Counted from the stretch's first letter, positions 33,784 through 43,603 are shown. The stretch: 64,000 bases of DNA from Planctomycetota bacterium (GCA_029552545.1 JAKPDO010000019.1:186001-250000); one strand, 5' to 3'. Numbers and translations are program-made. The notes: a model not told the origin generated them from the sequence alone.

Positions 33784-34584
33784 ATGGAATCCGGCGGGGA
33801 TAAACTCAGCCAGCTCTGGCAGCAGTATTTTCAGACAGGCGACGTTCACATCCGGAATCAAATCTTTATGCATTATCTGCCCGAAATTCGTTATGCGGCC
33901 GAGCGGCTGGCGGCCCGTCTGCCGCGCTGCGTCCAAATGGAGGATTTGCTCGGTGCCGGTGCCGTCGGGCTGATTAAAGCCATTGAGCGGTTTGACCCCA
34001 GCCGCAATATCAAGTTTGAAACCTACTGCGCCTTTCGCATTCAAGGGGCGATGCTCGATATGATCCGCAAAAGTGATTTCTTTGGGCGTCTGACTCGCCG
34101 AAAGGCCCGACGCTACCACAACGCGCTGCAAAAATTAGAGGCCGTATTAGGCAGACCGCCGACGGATGAAGAATTGGCCGCAGAGTTAAAGATGAATCTG
34201 AGTGAGTTTTATGACTATTTAAAGGAAGTTAATACGGTTCATCTCCTTTCCCTCAGTCGCGAATTTGCCGGTTCCGACGGACAGTCAGACTTTTCCGAAT
34301 TAAGCGGCATCACCGACACAAAAAGTCCCGATCCGGTCCTGCAGGCACAGATTCGCGACCTCCGCGAATACCTGAAAAACGGTTTTTCCGGGCTGGAAGG
34401 AGCGATTTTGAGCATGTATTATCTGGAAGGATTGACGATGAAAGAAATCGGTATAGCCCTCGGTATCTCCGAATCCCGAGTCTGCCAGATTCATTCTTCC
34501 GTTTACGCCCGCCTTTGCGACCGCCTGCACCGAAAATCCTGCTACGACAATCTGCACCCAGGTTCCGGATTTCAAGAGTCGTAA
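33784..34584 (+). CDS. Sigma-28 family (FliA/WhiG-like) RNA polymerase sigma factor
   Basis: A 266-residue sigma factor with GGAGGTAACAA upstream. Region 2 contains MEDLLGAGAVGLIKAIERFD and KFETYCAFRIQGAMLDMIR; region 3 has LEAVLGRPPTDEELAAEL; region 4 has LTMKEIGIALGISESRVCQIH. It is a paralogue of 54633-55418, which sits beside flhG and is the better candidate for flagellar FliA. No flagellar gene is close to this copy, so it may direct another regulon. No anti-sigma gene is evident next to it. Confidence 0.88.
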   Translation: MESGGDKLSQLWQQYFQTGDVHIRNQIFMHYLPEIRYAAERLAARLPRCVQMEDLLGAGAVGLIKAIERFDPSRNIKFETYCAFRIQGAMLDMIRKSDFFGRLTRRKARRYHNALQKLEAVLGRPPTDEELAAELKMNLSEFYDYLKEVNTVHLLSLSREFAGSDGQSDFSELSGITDTKSPDPVLQAQIRDLREYLKNGFSGLEGAILSMYYLEGLTMKEIGIALGISESRVCQIHSSVYARLCDRLHRKSCYDNLHPGSGFQES

Positions 34585-34646
34585 GGGCTTCCAAAAAAAC
34601 ACAGCGAACGAATTATTTCATAAAAACATATCCGGCCGGAGGTTAT

Positions 34647-37600
34647 TTATTCTCTCAGCCAGTTTTCGACGAAGACCGCAAGGTCCGACACCTCCACAGT
34701 CCCGGAGATGCTCATGTCCGCCCAGCCGCAGTATTGGTTCGATTGGGTACAGCTGCTTTGGAGCCAGTGTCGGGCCAGATAGGCAAAATCAGCCAGCGCA
34801 ACGCCGTCCGGACAGGCAAAATCGCCGAGGGCGGAAAAACTCCAGGTCAGAAGGGGATACGACACGCCGTTCACGCACATTCGCCAGCAGTCGTTGGTGC
34901 CGTTGGCTGTCTCGTCGAGAAAATCCCACCCTATACCAATAAAAGAACTTCGCATCTTCATCTCTTCCGTGAGGAGGCCGATTCCGCCGGCGCTGGTTTC
35001 CTGGTTGCTTGTCTGCATGTCCCAGACCGAATTCAGCACCAGCCCCTCGTTGGAATGTCCGATCAGGCCGCCGACATAATCAACACCTTTTACAGAACCG
35101 GCACTGTAGCATCTTCGAACGCCGTCGGTCATATACCCGGTGATTGCGCCCGCCAGCCCCCCGGCAGCACTTCCATGCCCGTACACCGCAGCCAGACTGT
35201 ACGAATCTTCGATGGAGCCGTATTCATCTCCCACCAGTCCACCTACGGTGTGTATGCCTTCCACAGTACCGGTCGTAAAACATCCGGAAACGATACCCCG
35301 ATACTGGGTTCCGATTAAGCCGCCGACGGAATCGCCCTCCGTATAGATAGACACTCCTTCCAGACCCAGATTGCGGATAACGGCCTCGGAGGTATAACCA
35401 AACATCCCGACGTTGGTTACAGCCGCTTTCGCAAAATAGTTCAGATGGCTGACAGTGTGTCCACCCCCGTCAAAGGTTCCGGTAAATGGCTTTTCGCTGT
35501 TTCCGATGCATTTGTACTGCATTCCTGTATAAGCCGACATATTGATATCGGCGGTCATCAGGAAATGCGAGCCGTAAAGGGATTCGTTATAAGCCAGATA
35601 GAGCAAGTGTTGAGCACGGGCAATTTTCCACGGATTTTCTGATGTTCCGCTGCCCCCGGCAAACCGCGGCGGCTGCCAGGTCAGTTCGGGATACTGCTGT
35701 CCCTCCATCCAGAGCACCCAGTCGGCTGCATCCCCGTCAACCCAGGAAAAATCCCATCCGCCTGATGTAAAGGTACTTTCGGTTTTCATCTCGAGTGTGG
35801 TTTTGGGGGTTCCGCCGGCGCTGCTCGGCTGGTTGGAAGTTTCCGTATCCCAGAAACTGCTTGCTGCAGTACCCGTGTTGTACCCAATCAGACCACCGAC
35901 ATTGACATTGCCGCTGACCAAACCGGAGGAATAGCAGGCCGCAGCGAAACCGGCATTCCATCCGATGAGCCCGCCGACATCATAAAGATTGCCCCCGGAT
36001 CCCTGACGAGTGGCTGACCCTCGTGCATAACAATTTGTTACCGTTCCGGAGTTGTATCCCATCAGGCCGCCGACGTAATAACTGTGATAATAGGTCGAAG
36101 GAGGAACCCAAAGAACATGTCCGGCTGCCGCACCGGATGCATAGCAGCCGCTGACCGAACCGGAATTAGACCCGATGAGTCCTCCGACATAAGAAGACCC
36201 GTCGGCAGAGCCGACCGCGTACGACAGACTTACCGGACCTATGTTCTCTCCAATCAGGCCGCCGATATACGACGCACCGTTCACGGGGCCAGCTGCAGAC
36301 GAGCGGCTGATTGTTCCCGAAGCGTTATTGTGTCCGCTCAGACCGCCGGCGTAATAAGAACCGCTGACGCCGGCGCTTGACGTGCAGCGGGTCAGTGTCC
36401 CGCCGGCATTGAACCCTGCCAGGCCTCCGGCATAATTGCCGTCGCTGTTGACCGTGCCTGTCGTATAGCAATTCGTCAGGGTGCCGGAATTGACCCCTGC
36501 CAGTCCGCCCGCATACGTCCGCCCGCTGACGGAGACATTGGTAAGCCCCAGATTCGAGACCTGCGCCCCGTAATAGACCCATCCGAATAGCCCTACAAAG
36601 TCCGCTGTCGGAGCTGAGAGCGTCAGATTTTGCAGGACATGACCATTGCCGCTGAAGGAACCTGTAAAACGGGTTCCCTGGAAACCGCTGACGGCATTGT
36701 CTGTATCCGGGGCAATCGGTGCACCGCTGAAGGTCAGTGTCGATAAATCGACATTTGTCGTCAGAGAAAAATGCTTATTCCAATCCGCCGGATAGACGGT
36801 CATGTTATAGAAATCGGAAAGTCGGCTGATTCGATAAGGATCGGAGATGGTTCCTTTTCCGCCGGAATACTTCGGCTCCCATTGCAGATGGGGGTATCCG
36901 TCATACAGCCGCACCCACACCGTCGTAAAATCCCATCCGGCATCGGTAAAGGTCGATTGCGTCTTCATTTGCGCCGTCGTAAGACCTGTAATGCCGGCAG
37001 GATCCGGGTTGATGTTGCCCAGCCCGTCATTGGTTCCGCTGGTTTGCGTATCCCAGAAGCAGGCCGTAAAGACGCAGGGACTCTCAAATTCCCAGCTGTA
37101 CCCTGCCAGTCCGCCTTTCCAGCCGCCGTAGCCGGCACTGACGGCTCCTGTTGAGTAGCAGCTGCTGACCGTGCCGTATTGAATGTACCCAATCAGACCG
37201 CCGATATACCCGCCGGTTCCGACGGCGGCTCCCCGGGCATAACAGTTGCTGACGGTACCCGTATCACTGTATCCGAGCAATCCGCCGATGGCGTTGGCTC
37301 CATTGACATTCCCTGTTGCAGAACATTGGCTGACCGTGCTTTGATAAATGTTGCCTGCCAGACAGCCGACATGGTCCCCTCCGCTCACCGCAGCCGCCGA
37401 CGAACAGGAATTGAGTGTACCCTGCAAAACACTTCCTGCCAACCCTCCGGTGTGATATCCGCCGGAAACAGTTCCTGATACCGAACAGTTTGCCGTCGTA
37501 CCATACAGCTGACAGCCGATCAGGCTGCCTACATTTTGACCGTTGGTTGAGGAGATAGCAACATTGACTAATTGGACATTCTGAATCACAGCGTTTTGCG

Positions 37601-37934
37601 TATATCCGAACAAACCGACATAACTGACGTTTGTGCCTGTATAAGTCAGGTTGCTGATTACATAGCCGTTGCCGTCAAATCCGCCGGTAAAACGGGTTGT
37701 GATATTGCCGATGATGTGATACGAGGTGCCCGTGTAGCCGGACATGTTGATATTCGCAGTCAGCTTAAAATAACTGGCCCAATAAGCACTCGAAGTTCCG
37801 ATTGTGTTCAGCTCTTCGGCCGTTGAAACAAGATAGGGGTCTGTTGATGTTCCGGTGCCTCCGCTGAAAGCATACAGGTTAGACAGAGGTGCATACAGAC
37901 TCCATGCAAACACCAAAAAACCAAGACGGTTCAT
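34647..37934 (-). CDS. Giant GLUG-repeat exported protein with dockerin-like C terminus
   Basis: A 1095-residue exported protein with signal peptide MNRLGFLVFAWSLYAPLSNL and GAAAGGAGAGG before the ATG. It consists of many GLUG-type repeats (VGGLIGYNTGT, YAGGLAGFNAGGTLTRCTSS, NCYARGSA) arranged in about three blocks. Each block opens with a G-G-x-G-T-x-x-x-P-[YW] segment and ends with a W-D-T/M-x-T-S-N element. The C terminus has two dockerin-like motifs (DGVALADFAYLARHWLQ, GTVEVSDLAVFVENWL). Such proteins are probable surface adhesins or complex components. Confidence 0.88.
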   Translation of the reverse strand: MNRLGFLVFAWSLYAPLSNLYAFSGGTGTSTDPYLVSTAEELNTIGTSSAYWASYFKLTANINMSGYTGTSYHIIGNITTRFTGGFDGNGYVISNLTYTGTNVSYVGLFGYTQNAVIQNVQLVNVAISSTNGQNVGSLIGCQLYGTTANCSVSGTVSGGYHTGGLAGSVLQGTLNSCSSAAAVSGGDHVGCLAGNIYQSTVSQCSATGNVNGANAIGGLLGYSDTGTVSNCYARGAAVGTGGYIGGLIGYIQYGTVSSCYSTGAVSAGYGGWKGGLAGYSWEFESPCVFTACFWDTQTSGTNDGLGNINPDPAGITGLTTAQMKTQSTFTDAGWDFTTVWVRLYDGYPHLQWEPKYSGGKGTISDPYRISRLSDFYNMTVYPADWNKHFSLTTNVDLSTLTFSGAPIAPDTDNAVSGFQGTRFTGSFSGNGHVLQNLTLSAPTADFVGLFGWVYYGAQVSNLGLTNVSVSGRTYAGGLAGVNSGTLTNCYTTGTVNSDGNYAGGLAGFNAGGTLTRCTSSAGVSGSYYAGGLSGHNNASGTISRSSAAGPVNGASYIGGLIGENIGPVSLSYAVGSADGSSYVGGLIGSNSGSVSGCYASGAAAGHVLWVPPSTYYHSYYVGGLMGYNSGTVTNCYARGSATRQGSGGNLYDVGGLIGWNAGFAAACYSSGLVSGNVNVGGLIGYNTGTAASSFWDTETSNQPSSAGGTPKTTLEMKTESTFTSGGWDFSWVDGDAADWVLWMEGQQYPELTWQPPRFAGGSGTSENPWKIARAQHLLYLAYNESLYGSHFLMTADINMSAYTGMQYKCIGNSEKPFTGTFDGGGHTVSHLNYFAKAAVTNVGMFGYTSEAVIRNLGLEGVSIYTEGDSVGGLIGTQYRGIVSGCFTTGTVEGIHTVGGLVGDEYGSIEDSYSLAAVYGHGSAAGGLAGAITGYMTDGVRRCYSAGSVKGVDYVGGLIGHSNEGLVLNSVWDMQTSNQETSAGGIGLLTEEMKMRSSFIGIGWDFLDETANGTNDCWRMCVNGVSYPLLTWSFSALGDFACPDGVALADFAYLARHWLQSSCTQSNQYCGWADMSISGTVEVSDLAVFVENWLRE

Positions 37935-38149
37935 GTCCCCTCTCCTTTCTCCCCTGAAAAATTATTGATGATAGTAAAGTGCGCCTCCGATTGGCTTTAG
38001 ATGGGCTTGTCGTCAAGGTGTTTTTACAGGATACCGCTTGATTTCGGATTGTCAAGAAAAAAGACAGAGGACCAGACTTTTTTTAACTTCCTCTACAGCA
38101 AGGACTTGTCTTGTGCAATGCATGTGGCTTTGGTCTGGAAACGCCCGGT

Positions 38150-38788
38150 TTACGGATTTCTCAGCATGTCCCTCAGCTGGCTCGGATGAACCCCCGCCAA
38201 GTCCGCAATCTGCCGCATTGTCATGTCCGTCTGGACCGTCAGCCCGCGATTCCGGAGAATCTCAACCGCTTTGGCCGGCTCCAGCCCCTCCTGCCGGCAA
38301 TATTCAGCCAGCGTCATCTGTCCGATTCCTGGCCGATTTTCCTGACCGCCGCCGCGAGCAACCATATCTGTTCCTCCCGCCTGTCGGCCGGGCTCCGTCA
38401 TTCTTCTGGGCAGTTCCAAAAAGGCGGCGAACGGCTTCCATCGATAATAGGTTCCTGCAAAAACCACAGCACTGACCGCCAGTGCTGCCAGCCATTCCAA
38501 CCGAAACCAGTAGGTTTTTATCCCGACAATTTTTAAATAGTACAAAATCGGGCGAATATTCAGGATTAGATGGATAAGCCCTACAATGGTAAAAATCAGG
38601 CAAAACCAGACATGCTGTTCCTCCCATTGACGACGGCTCAGCCCCCAAAAGGCCCAGGCCCGCCCGGCGCCGCGTCCGGAAGGGGCAAGAAACAGCACCG
38701 CACCGCTGATGACCGCCATTGCAAAGCAGATTGCCGTCAAAAGCGACACAAACGCACGAAACTGAAAAAATCTGCGGGGCTTCTCCAT
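38150..38788 (-). CDS. DUF4405 membrane protein with C-terminal helical domain
   Basis: A 212-residue protein. The first ~120 residues carry three to four membrane segments with the DUF4405 pattern (RAFVSLLTAICFAMAVISG, HVWFCLIFTIVGLIHLILNI), which resembles a cytochrome b561-like bundle; the paired His (about 62 and 75) could bind heme. The C terminus has a soluble domain with MTLAEYCRQEGLEPAKAVEI and MTMRQIADLAGVHPSQLRDM. The start is MEKPRRFF; the upstream frame is the purE antisense region. It lies downstream of purE, with 25 bases between them. Confidence 0.8.
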   Translation of the reverse strand: MEKPRRFFQFRAFVSLLTAICFAMAVISGAVLFLAPSGRGAGRAWAFWGLSRRQWEEQHVWFCLIFTIVGLIHLILNIRPILYYLKIVGIKTYWFRLEWLAALAVSAVVFAGTYYRWKPFAAFLELPRRMTEPGRQAGGTDMVARGGGQENRPGIGQMTLAEYCRQEGLEPAKAVEILRNRGLTVQTDMTMRQIADLAGVHPSQLRDMLRNP

Positions 38789-38813
38789 AGAACACCCACT
38801 TTCTTTTGTCCTG

Positions 38814-39323
38814 TTAGCAATTGAGTTGGGCATCTTTGGCCAGCACTTTTTCCGTCTGGCTTTTTCGAAAGGCCGCCAGTCTTTCCGACAGTTTGTTGTC
38901 CTTGAGTGCCAGAATCTGAACCGCAAAAATCGCGGCATTCTTCGCCCCCGCCCGCCCGATGGCCATCGTCGCAACCGGCACTCCCGGCGGCATCTGCACC
39001 ATACTCAGCAGGGCATCCAATCCCAGCAGTCCCTCCTTGGCCGCCAGCGGTACCCCCACAATCGGCAGGGGGGTTTGGCCTGCTAAAACCCCCGCCAGAT
39101 GTGCCGCCATCCCTGCCGCCGCAATAATCACCTGAATGCCGTTTTCCGCCGCCTTCCGGGCAAAGTCGCCTGCCGCATCCGGCGTCCGATGTGCCGACAA
39201 AATCCGGACGGTCGGTTCAATCCCAAATTCTTTCAGCTGGTCGATGCAGGACTGCATTACCTCCAAATCGCTGTCTGACCCCATCACAATCGCCACAGGA
39301 GATGTTTTCTTTGGGCCGGCCAT
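38814..39323 (-). CDS. purE: N5-carboxyaminoimidazole ribonucleotide mutase
   Basis: PurE converts N5-CAIR to CAIR in purine biosynthesis. The 169-residue protein has VAIVMGSDSDLEVM, ILSAHRTPD with the catalytic His, AAAGMAAHLAGVLAG and VPVATMAIG, and the normal class I length. The ATG follows GAGGAGCAC. It is divergent from the MEMO-family gene and followed by the DUF4405 gene on the same strand. purK is not in the window. Confidence 0.94.
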   Translation of the reverse strand: MAGPKKTSPVAIVMGSDSDLEVMQSCIDQLKEFGIEPTVRILSAHRTPDAAGDFARKAAENGIQVIIAAAGMAAHLAGVLAGQTPLPIVGVPLAAKEGLLGLDALLSMVQMPPGVPVATMAIGRAGAKNAAIFAVQILALKDNKLSERLAAFRKSQTEKVLAKDAQLNC

Positions 39324-39423
39324 GTGCTCCTCATTTTGTGAAAAGAAACCGAATTGATTTTTCAAACCGAACAGATAGGATAATAAGGCGGAAATACAAA
39401 AAACACAAGCGGAGAATCCCAAA

Positions 39424-40293
39424 ATGATTCGAAAACCCGCCGTTGCCGGACAATTCTATTCTGCCAGTCGCTCCGGCTGTCTGAGCGAAATAGAAGAATG
39501 TCTCCCCAAAACGTCTTTTTCCGTCGAACTGCCCAAGCCCATCGTGGCCGGTATCGTTCCGCATGCCGGCTGGGTTTTCAGCGGCGATTTGGCCGCCATG
39601 GTCTTTCAGGCCGTTCAACAGGTTAACGGTTCCGTAGATACCTTTGTCCTCTTTGGTGCCTCCCATCGATTCGGCAGCGGACTGCCCGCTGTCTATGACA
39701 AAGGTGCTTGGGAAACCCCTTTGGGACTGGCCCATATCGATGAAGACCTGGCTGCAAAAATCCTTGCTCTCGGCGGTTCCGCCAAACCCGCCGCACATTT
39801 GGGCGAGCACAGCATTGAAGTCCAGATTCCTTTTATCCAGTATCTGTTTCCGAATGCTCAAATCGTTCCGATTTTGATGCCTCTGTCCGGTTCTGAAGTC
39901 CAGTTCGGACAAGAGGTTGGACGCCTTTTGGATTCGATTCGGGACAAAAAAACCGTCTGCATTGCCTCTACGGACCTGACGCACTACGGCCCGCGGTACG
40001 GCTTTTGCCCGCAGGGTATCGATTCGGAGGCAATCGAATGGGCCCATCAGGTTAATGACAGACAGTTTATTGACTTGGCTGTTCGGATGAAGGCCGACCA
40101 AATTGTTCCGAACGCCTGTGAAAATCAGAACGCCTGCGGACCTGCGGCCGCCGCTGCACTGGTTGCCGCCGCAAAGGCCAGAGGTGCTTCAAAGGGGGTG
40201 CTCCTGGCTCACACCAATAGCCGCGATGTGATGCTGCAAAAGTTCCGCCAGCACAGCGAAGATTCCGTCGGCTATGCCGCCATCGTCTTCTGA
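39424..40293 (+). CDS. amrB: MEMO/AmmB family protein
   Basis: A 289-residue member of the MEMO1 family (AmmeMemoRadiSam protein B), related in fold to non-heme iron extradiol dioxygenases. Conserved motifs are RKPAVAGQFY at the N terminus, IVPHAGWVFSGDLAA, GEHSIEVQIPFIQ, CIASTDLTHYGPRYG and ACGPAAAAALV. The AmmeMemoRadiSam set usually includes a radical SAM partner and an AMMECR1 protein; neither is next to it here. The biochemical role is not established. Confidence 0.9.
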   Translation: MIRKPAVAGQFYSASRSGCLSEIEECLPKTSFSVELPKPIVAGIVPHAGWVFSGDLAAMVFQAVQQVNGSVDTFVLFGASHRFGSGLPAVYDKGAWETPLGLAHIDEDLAAKILALGGSAKPAAHLGEHSIEVQIPFIQYLFPNAQIVPILMPLSGSEVQFGQEVGRLLDSIRDKKTVCIASTDLTHYGPRYGFCPQGIDSEAIEWAHQVNDRQFIDLAVRMKADQIVPNACENQNACGPAAAAALVAAAKARGASKGVLLAHTNSRDVMLQKFRQHSEDSVGYAAIVF

Positions 40294-40372
40294 CCAACCT
40301 TCGCCGTTTTTTTCTGTTGTTTCTTGCAGTTTCTTAACCTCGGTTGCAGGTGCGGAAAGAGGAACATTAATC

Positions 40373-40407
40373 ACTGTTTACTGCTTACTGATAACTGATA
40401 ACTGATG
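40373..40407. repeat. 7-bp microsatellite, five units
   Basis: Five consecutive 7-base units, ACTGTTT, ACTGCTT, ACTGATA, ACTGATA and ACTGATG, lie in the 241-base gap after the MEMO gene. Nothing else was seen in the gap. Confidence 0.6.
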
Positions 40408-40534
40408 TGCCGTCTACCCTGTATTCCTGTCTTGTTTTGTTTTTTGCTTCTGCGAAATATCCTTCTTCCAAAAATAAGAAAACCAAATACAATGTAGAAG
40501 ATATAAAAAACCAAGCATTTTCAGGAGATAAGCA

Positions 40535-41305
40535 ATGAAAACATTCTGGACAATCTCATCTGTTTTGGCAGTTCTGTGGGCCGGCTGCACGGCCACACAC
40601 ACGATAAACTTTGAAAATCCAGATGCCAACTACACCTGGCCTGTACACGACCCGCAGCGTCCGCTTCCGCCGGTTATCAAACCCGGTGCCGAAAATCACC
40701 TGCCCCCCTCCGATGCTGTTATTCTCTTTGACGGCAAGGACTTATCGGCTTGGAAGAGTGCCAAGAATCCTGACAAGCCCGCCCCCTGGAAAGTGGAAAA
40801 CGGCTATTTTGAGGTGGTTCCGGGCTCCGGCGACATCGTCACCAAAGACAGTTTCGGCTCCTGTCAGCTCCATATCGAATGGGCCAGCCCGGAAGTCGTC
40901 AAAGGCGACAGCCAAGGCCGCGGCAACAGCGGCATCTTTCTGATGGGGCTTTACGAAATCCAGGTCCTCGATTCCTATGACAATCTCACTTACGCCGACG
41001 GGATGGCTGCCGCCGTGTACAGCCAGAACCCGCCTTTGGTTAATGCCTGCCGGGCTCCCGGACAGTGGCAGACCTACGACATCATCTTCCATGCTCCCAA
41101 ATTCGAGGACGGCAAGCTCGTTCGCCCCGCGGATGTTACGGTCTTTCACAACGGTGTCCTCGTCCAGGACCGTTGGATTCTGACCGGTCCGACCGCCTGG
41201 AAGCAGCGTCCTCCGTATTCTCCCCACGCCGACAAACTCCCGCTGTCCCTGCAGGATCACGGCAACCCCGTCCGCTTCCGCAACATCTGGATTCGCCCGC
41301 TGTAG
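40535..41305 (+). CDS. DUF1080 (3-keto-disaccharide hydrolase family) lipoprotein
   Basis: A 256-residue lipoprotein (lipobox VLWAGC, Cys about 18) with a concanavalin-like DUF1080 domain: AVILFDGKDLSAWKS, WKVENGYFEVVPG, RGNSGIFLMGLYEIQVLDS and VRFRNIWIRPL. Members of this family are abundant in Planctomycetes and act on sugars outside the cytoplasm. AGGAGATAAGCA lies upstream of the ATG. A second member is at 44211-45017. Confidence 0.9.
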   Translation: MKTFWTISSVLAVLWAGCTATHTINFENPDANYTWPVHDPQRPLPPVIKPGAENHLPPSDAVILFDGKDLSAWKSAKNPDKPAPWKVENGYFEVVPGSGDIVTKDSFGSCQLHIEWASPEVVKGDSQGRGNSGIFLMGLYEIQVLDSYDNLTYADGMAAAVYSQNPPLVNACRAPGQWQTYDIIFHAPKFEDGKLVRPADVTVFHNGVLVQDRWILTGPTAWKQRPPYSPHADKLPLSLQDHGNPVRFRNIWIRPL

Positions 41306-41349
41306 GAATCGGCGAGGGAATACGCATCAACCAGAACCAAAGGAGCAAA

Positions 41350-42177
41350 ATGGCTTCTGTTTTTGCCAACAGCAAAGATTACTTTGTTGACGAAGCAGGA
41401 GATCTGACATTCTTCAACAGCAAAGGACAAATTATCATCGGCTCGGAAGGGGTCTCTCGTTTTTTTCTGGTAGGTGTCGCATATCTGCCGAATCCGCAAG
41501 AAGCCAACCAAAAACTGTCTGCATTGCGAGAACAATTACTCCAGGACCCTTATTTCTCAGGCGTACCATCTATGCATCCGGACGCAAGAAAAACAGCCTT
41601 GCTGTTCCACGCCAGCAAAGACCTGCCTGAGGTGCGAAGAGAGGTTTTTCGATTGCTTGCATCGCAAATTGAAGCCAAGGTGCAGGTCGTTGTTCGAAGG
41701 AAAAGAGTGCTTGCAGAAGAAGCCAAAAAGCTTTTCGAGAAATTTGGCATAAAAATATCGTCGAATGACATCTATGATGACCTTATTAAACGGCTCTTTC
41801 GAAATCTGCTCCATAAATCCGATAAAAACAGAATATTCATTTCACGACGCGGCCGTCATGACCGTCTGGATGCTCTGAAAAAAGCAGTTGAGAAGGCCAA
41901 AAGAAATTTCACTCACAAATACGGTATAAAATCTGACAAAGACGTAGAAATCAAAATCTTCCACTCGCATGAGCACGCGGGACTGCAAATCATCGACTAC
42001 TATTTGTGGGCCTTGCAGCGTCTCTATGAACGAGAGGAGGACCGTTTTTTTCACTTGCTGAAATCCAATTATCGATTGATTATTGATCTGGATGATAAAA
42101 GGAACAAACCTTATGGTGAATATTATACAGACCAGAACCCCTTGGATTTGAAAAGGATTTGCAAAGAAACAGGCTAG
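41350..42177 (+). CDS. DUF3800 domain protein
   Basis: A 275-residue DUF3800 protein. The defining N-terminal motif DYFVDEAGDLTFFN is followed by FFLVGVAYLPNP and later HSHEHAGLQIIDYYLWALQR, which contains the second conserved acidic/His cluster. DUF3800 proteins have an RNase H-like fold and often occur in mobile or defence regions. AAAGGAGCAAA precedes the ATG. The gene is more A-rich than its neighbours (many AAA and GAA codons) and has no partner genes, so it may have been acquired alone. Confidence 0.85.
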   Translation: MASVFANSKDYFVDEAGDLTFFNSKGQIIIGSEGVSRFFLVGVAYLPNPQEANQKLSALREQLLQDPYFSGVPSMHPDARKTALLFHASKDLPEVRREVFRLLASQIEAKVQVVVRRKRVLAEEAKKLFEKFGIKISSNDIYDDLIKRLFRNLLHKSDKNRIFISRRGRHDRLDALKKAVEKAKRNFTHKYGIKSDKDVEIKIFHSHEHAGLQIIDYYLWALQRLYEREEDRFFHLLKSNYRLIIDLDDKRNKPYGEYYTDQNPLDLKRICKETG

Positions 42178-42199
42178 GTTTCAGGTTTGCTCCTGAAAC
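42178..42199 (+). terminator. Hairpin after the DUF3800 gene
   Basis: GTTTCAGG (42178-42185) pairs with CCTGAAAC (42192-42199) directly after the stop codon, with a 6-base loop. No T run follows, so termination is uncertain. Confidence 0.4.
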
Positions 42200-42329
42200 A
42201 CACGGCATGGAGCCGACATTCGCCTGTTTCCTTTTTATAAAATACATCCTAAATGGATAAAAGTCAATGAAAATAACAAAAAACTGCAATATCAGGACCA
42301 ACCTTATCTGGTTATAGGAAAAAGAGCCT

Positions 42330-43565
42330 ATGAAGTGCAGCGAACTGAATTTACAGCCGGCAATCATCAAAGGCCTTCAGAAAGTCGGATACGAAGAACT
42401 TACGCCCATTCAGCAGCAGACGCTCGAGCCGATTCTGGCCGGACGCGACCTGATTGCCAAGGCCGAGACCGGCTCCGGCAAGACCGCCGCCTGCGCCATT
42501 CCCATCCTCGAAAAAATCGACCCTCACCTGAAGGAAGTCCAGGCCCTCATTCTCGTGCCCACCCGGGAGCTGGCCCTTCAGTACGTTGAGGAAATCAGCA
42601 AAATTGCCCAGTTTACCACCATCCAGGCCTTTGCCGTTTACGGCGGCTTTTCAATGGACATCCAAAAAGGCAAGCTCGCCCACGGCGTCCACGTCCTTGT
42701 GGCCACACCCGGGCGGCTCATTGACCTGCTTTACAACAGTCCGCTGACCCTCTCTCATGTCCGCACCCTCGTGCTCGATGAAGCCGATGAGATGCTCGAC
42801 ATGGGCTTCCTGCCGGATGTGGAGTTTGTCTTTTCCTGTCTGGTTCACGAACACCAGACGCTCCTGTTCAGTGCCACAATGCCGCCGGAAATCAAAACGC
42901 TTGCCCAGCGGTATTTAAAAAACCCGGTCATCATTGAACTGAATGTAGAAAAGGTCGCCCCCGAATCACTCACCCATACCTTCTATCAGGTCCGCCCGCA
43001 TCATCGGCTTCAGGCCCTGCTGGACTATCTGAAAACCGAAAACCCCCGTCAGGCCATTCTTTTCTGCAACAGTCGCCGCAGCAGCGAACAGCTGTACAAT
43101 CATCTCAAAAAAGAGCTGGACTCTGTCGAAATCATCCACGGCGGTCTTGAACAGGCACGCCGGACCAGTCTGTTTCGCCGATTCAAGCGGCTGGATATCC
43201 GGTATATGATTGCCACGGACATTGCCAGCCGCGGCCTGGATTTCAGCCATACCACCCACGTGATTAACTATGATTTTCCGACTCATCCGGAATCCTACAC
43301 GCACCGAACCGGACGCACCGCTCGGATGGGACGGCAGGGCGTGGCCCTGACGTTTTACACCCCGCAGGACCTTCGAAAACTTCGAACCCTGATTCGGGTC
43401 AACCGCATCCAGCCCGTCTGGCTCGGCCCGGAACCGGACCTGAGTATCAAATCGTCCAAATCCAAATCTTTTCAGCAGACCCACCCCGAGCACAAAAAAC
43501 GGCAGTCGAACCGCCGCCGGAGGCACTCCCGCCCCAAGGGCACCGGCCGCTCGGAAGAAAAGTGA
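42330..43565 (+). CDS. DEAD-box RNA helicase
   Basis: A 411-residue RhlE/DeaD-type ATP-dependent RNA helicase. Q-motif region (GYEELTPIQQQTLEPIL), Walker A AETGSGKTAA, LVPTRELA, VATPGRLIDLL, VLDEADEMLDMG, LLFSATMP, ATDIASRGLDFSHTTHVINYD and HRTGRTARMGRQG are all present in order. The C-terminal tail is basic (KKRQSNRRRRHSRPKGTGR), as expected for RNA binding. It acts in ribosome assembly or mRNA turnover. gmhA follows after 38 bases. Confidence 0.94.
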   Translation: MKCSELNLQPAIIKGLQKVGYEELTPIQQQTLEPILAGRDLIAKAETGSGKTAACAIPILEKIDPHLKEVQALILVPTRELALQYVEEISKIAQFTTIQAFAVYGGFSMDIQKGKLAHGVHVLVATPGRLIDLLYNSPLTLSHVRTLVLDEADEMLDMGFLPDVEFVFSCLVHEHQTLLFSATMPPEIKTLAQRYLKNPVIIELNVEKVAPESLTHTFYQVRPHHRLQALLDYLKTENPRQAILFCNSRRSSEQLYNHLKKELDSVEIIHGGLEQARRTSLFRRFKRLDIRYMIATDIASRGLDFSHTTHVINYDFPTHPESYTHRTGRTARMGRQGVALTFYTPQDLRKLRTLIRVNRIQPVWLGPEPDLSIKSSKSKSFQQTHPEHKKRQSNRRRRHSRPKGTGRSEEK

Positions 43566-43603
43566 TTGCTCTTGGGCACCGGAATCGATAGGATTTGGAA
43601 ACA

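Noticed and set aside
41350-43565. Two-gene defence system of DUF3800 and DEAD-box helicase
   Set aside because: The helicase has standard RhlE/DeaD housekeeping features and is separated by a hairpin and ~150 bases.
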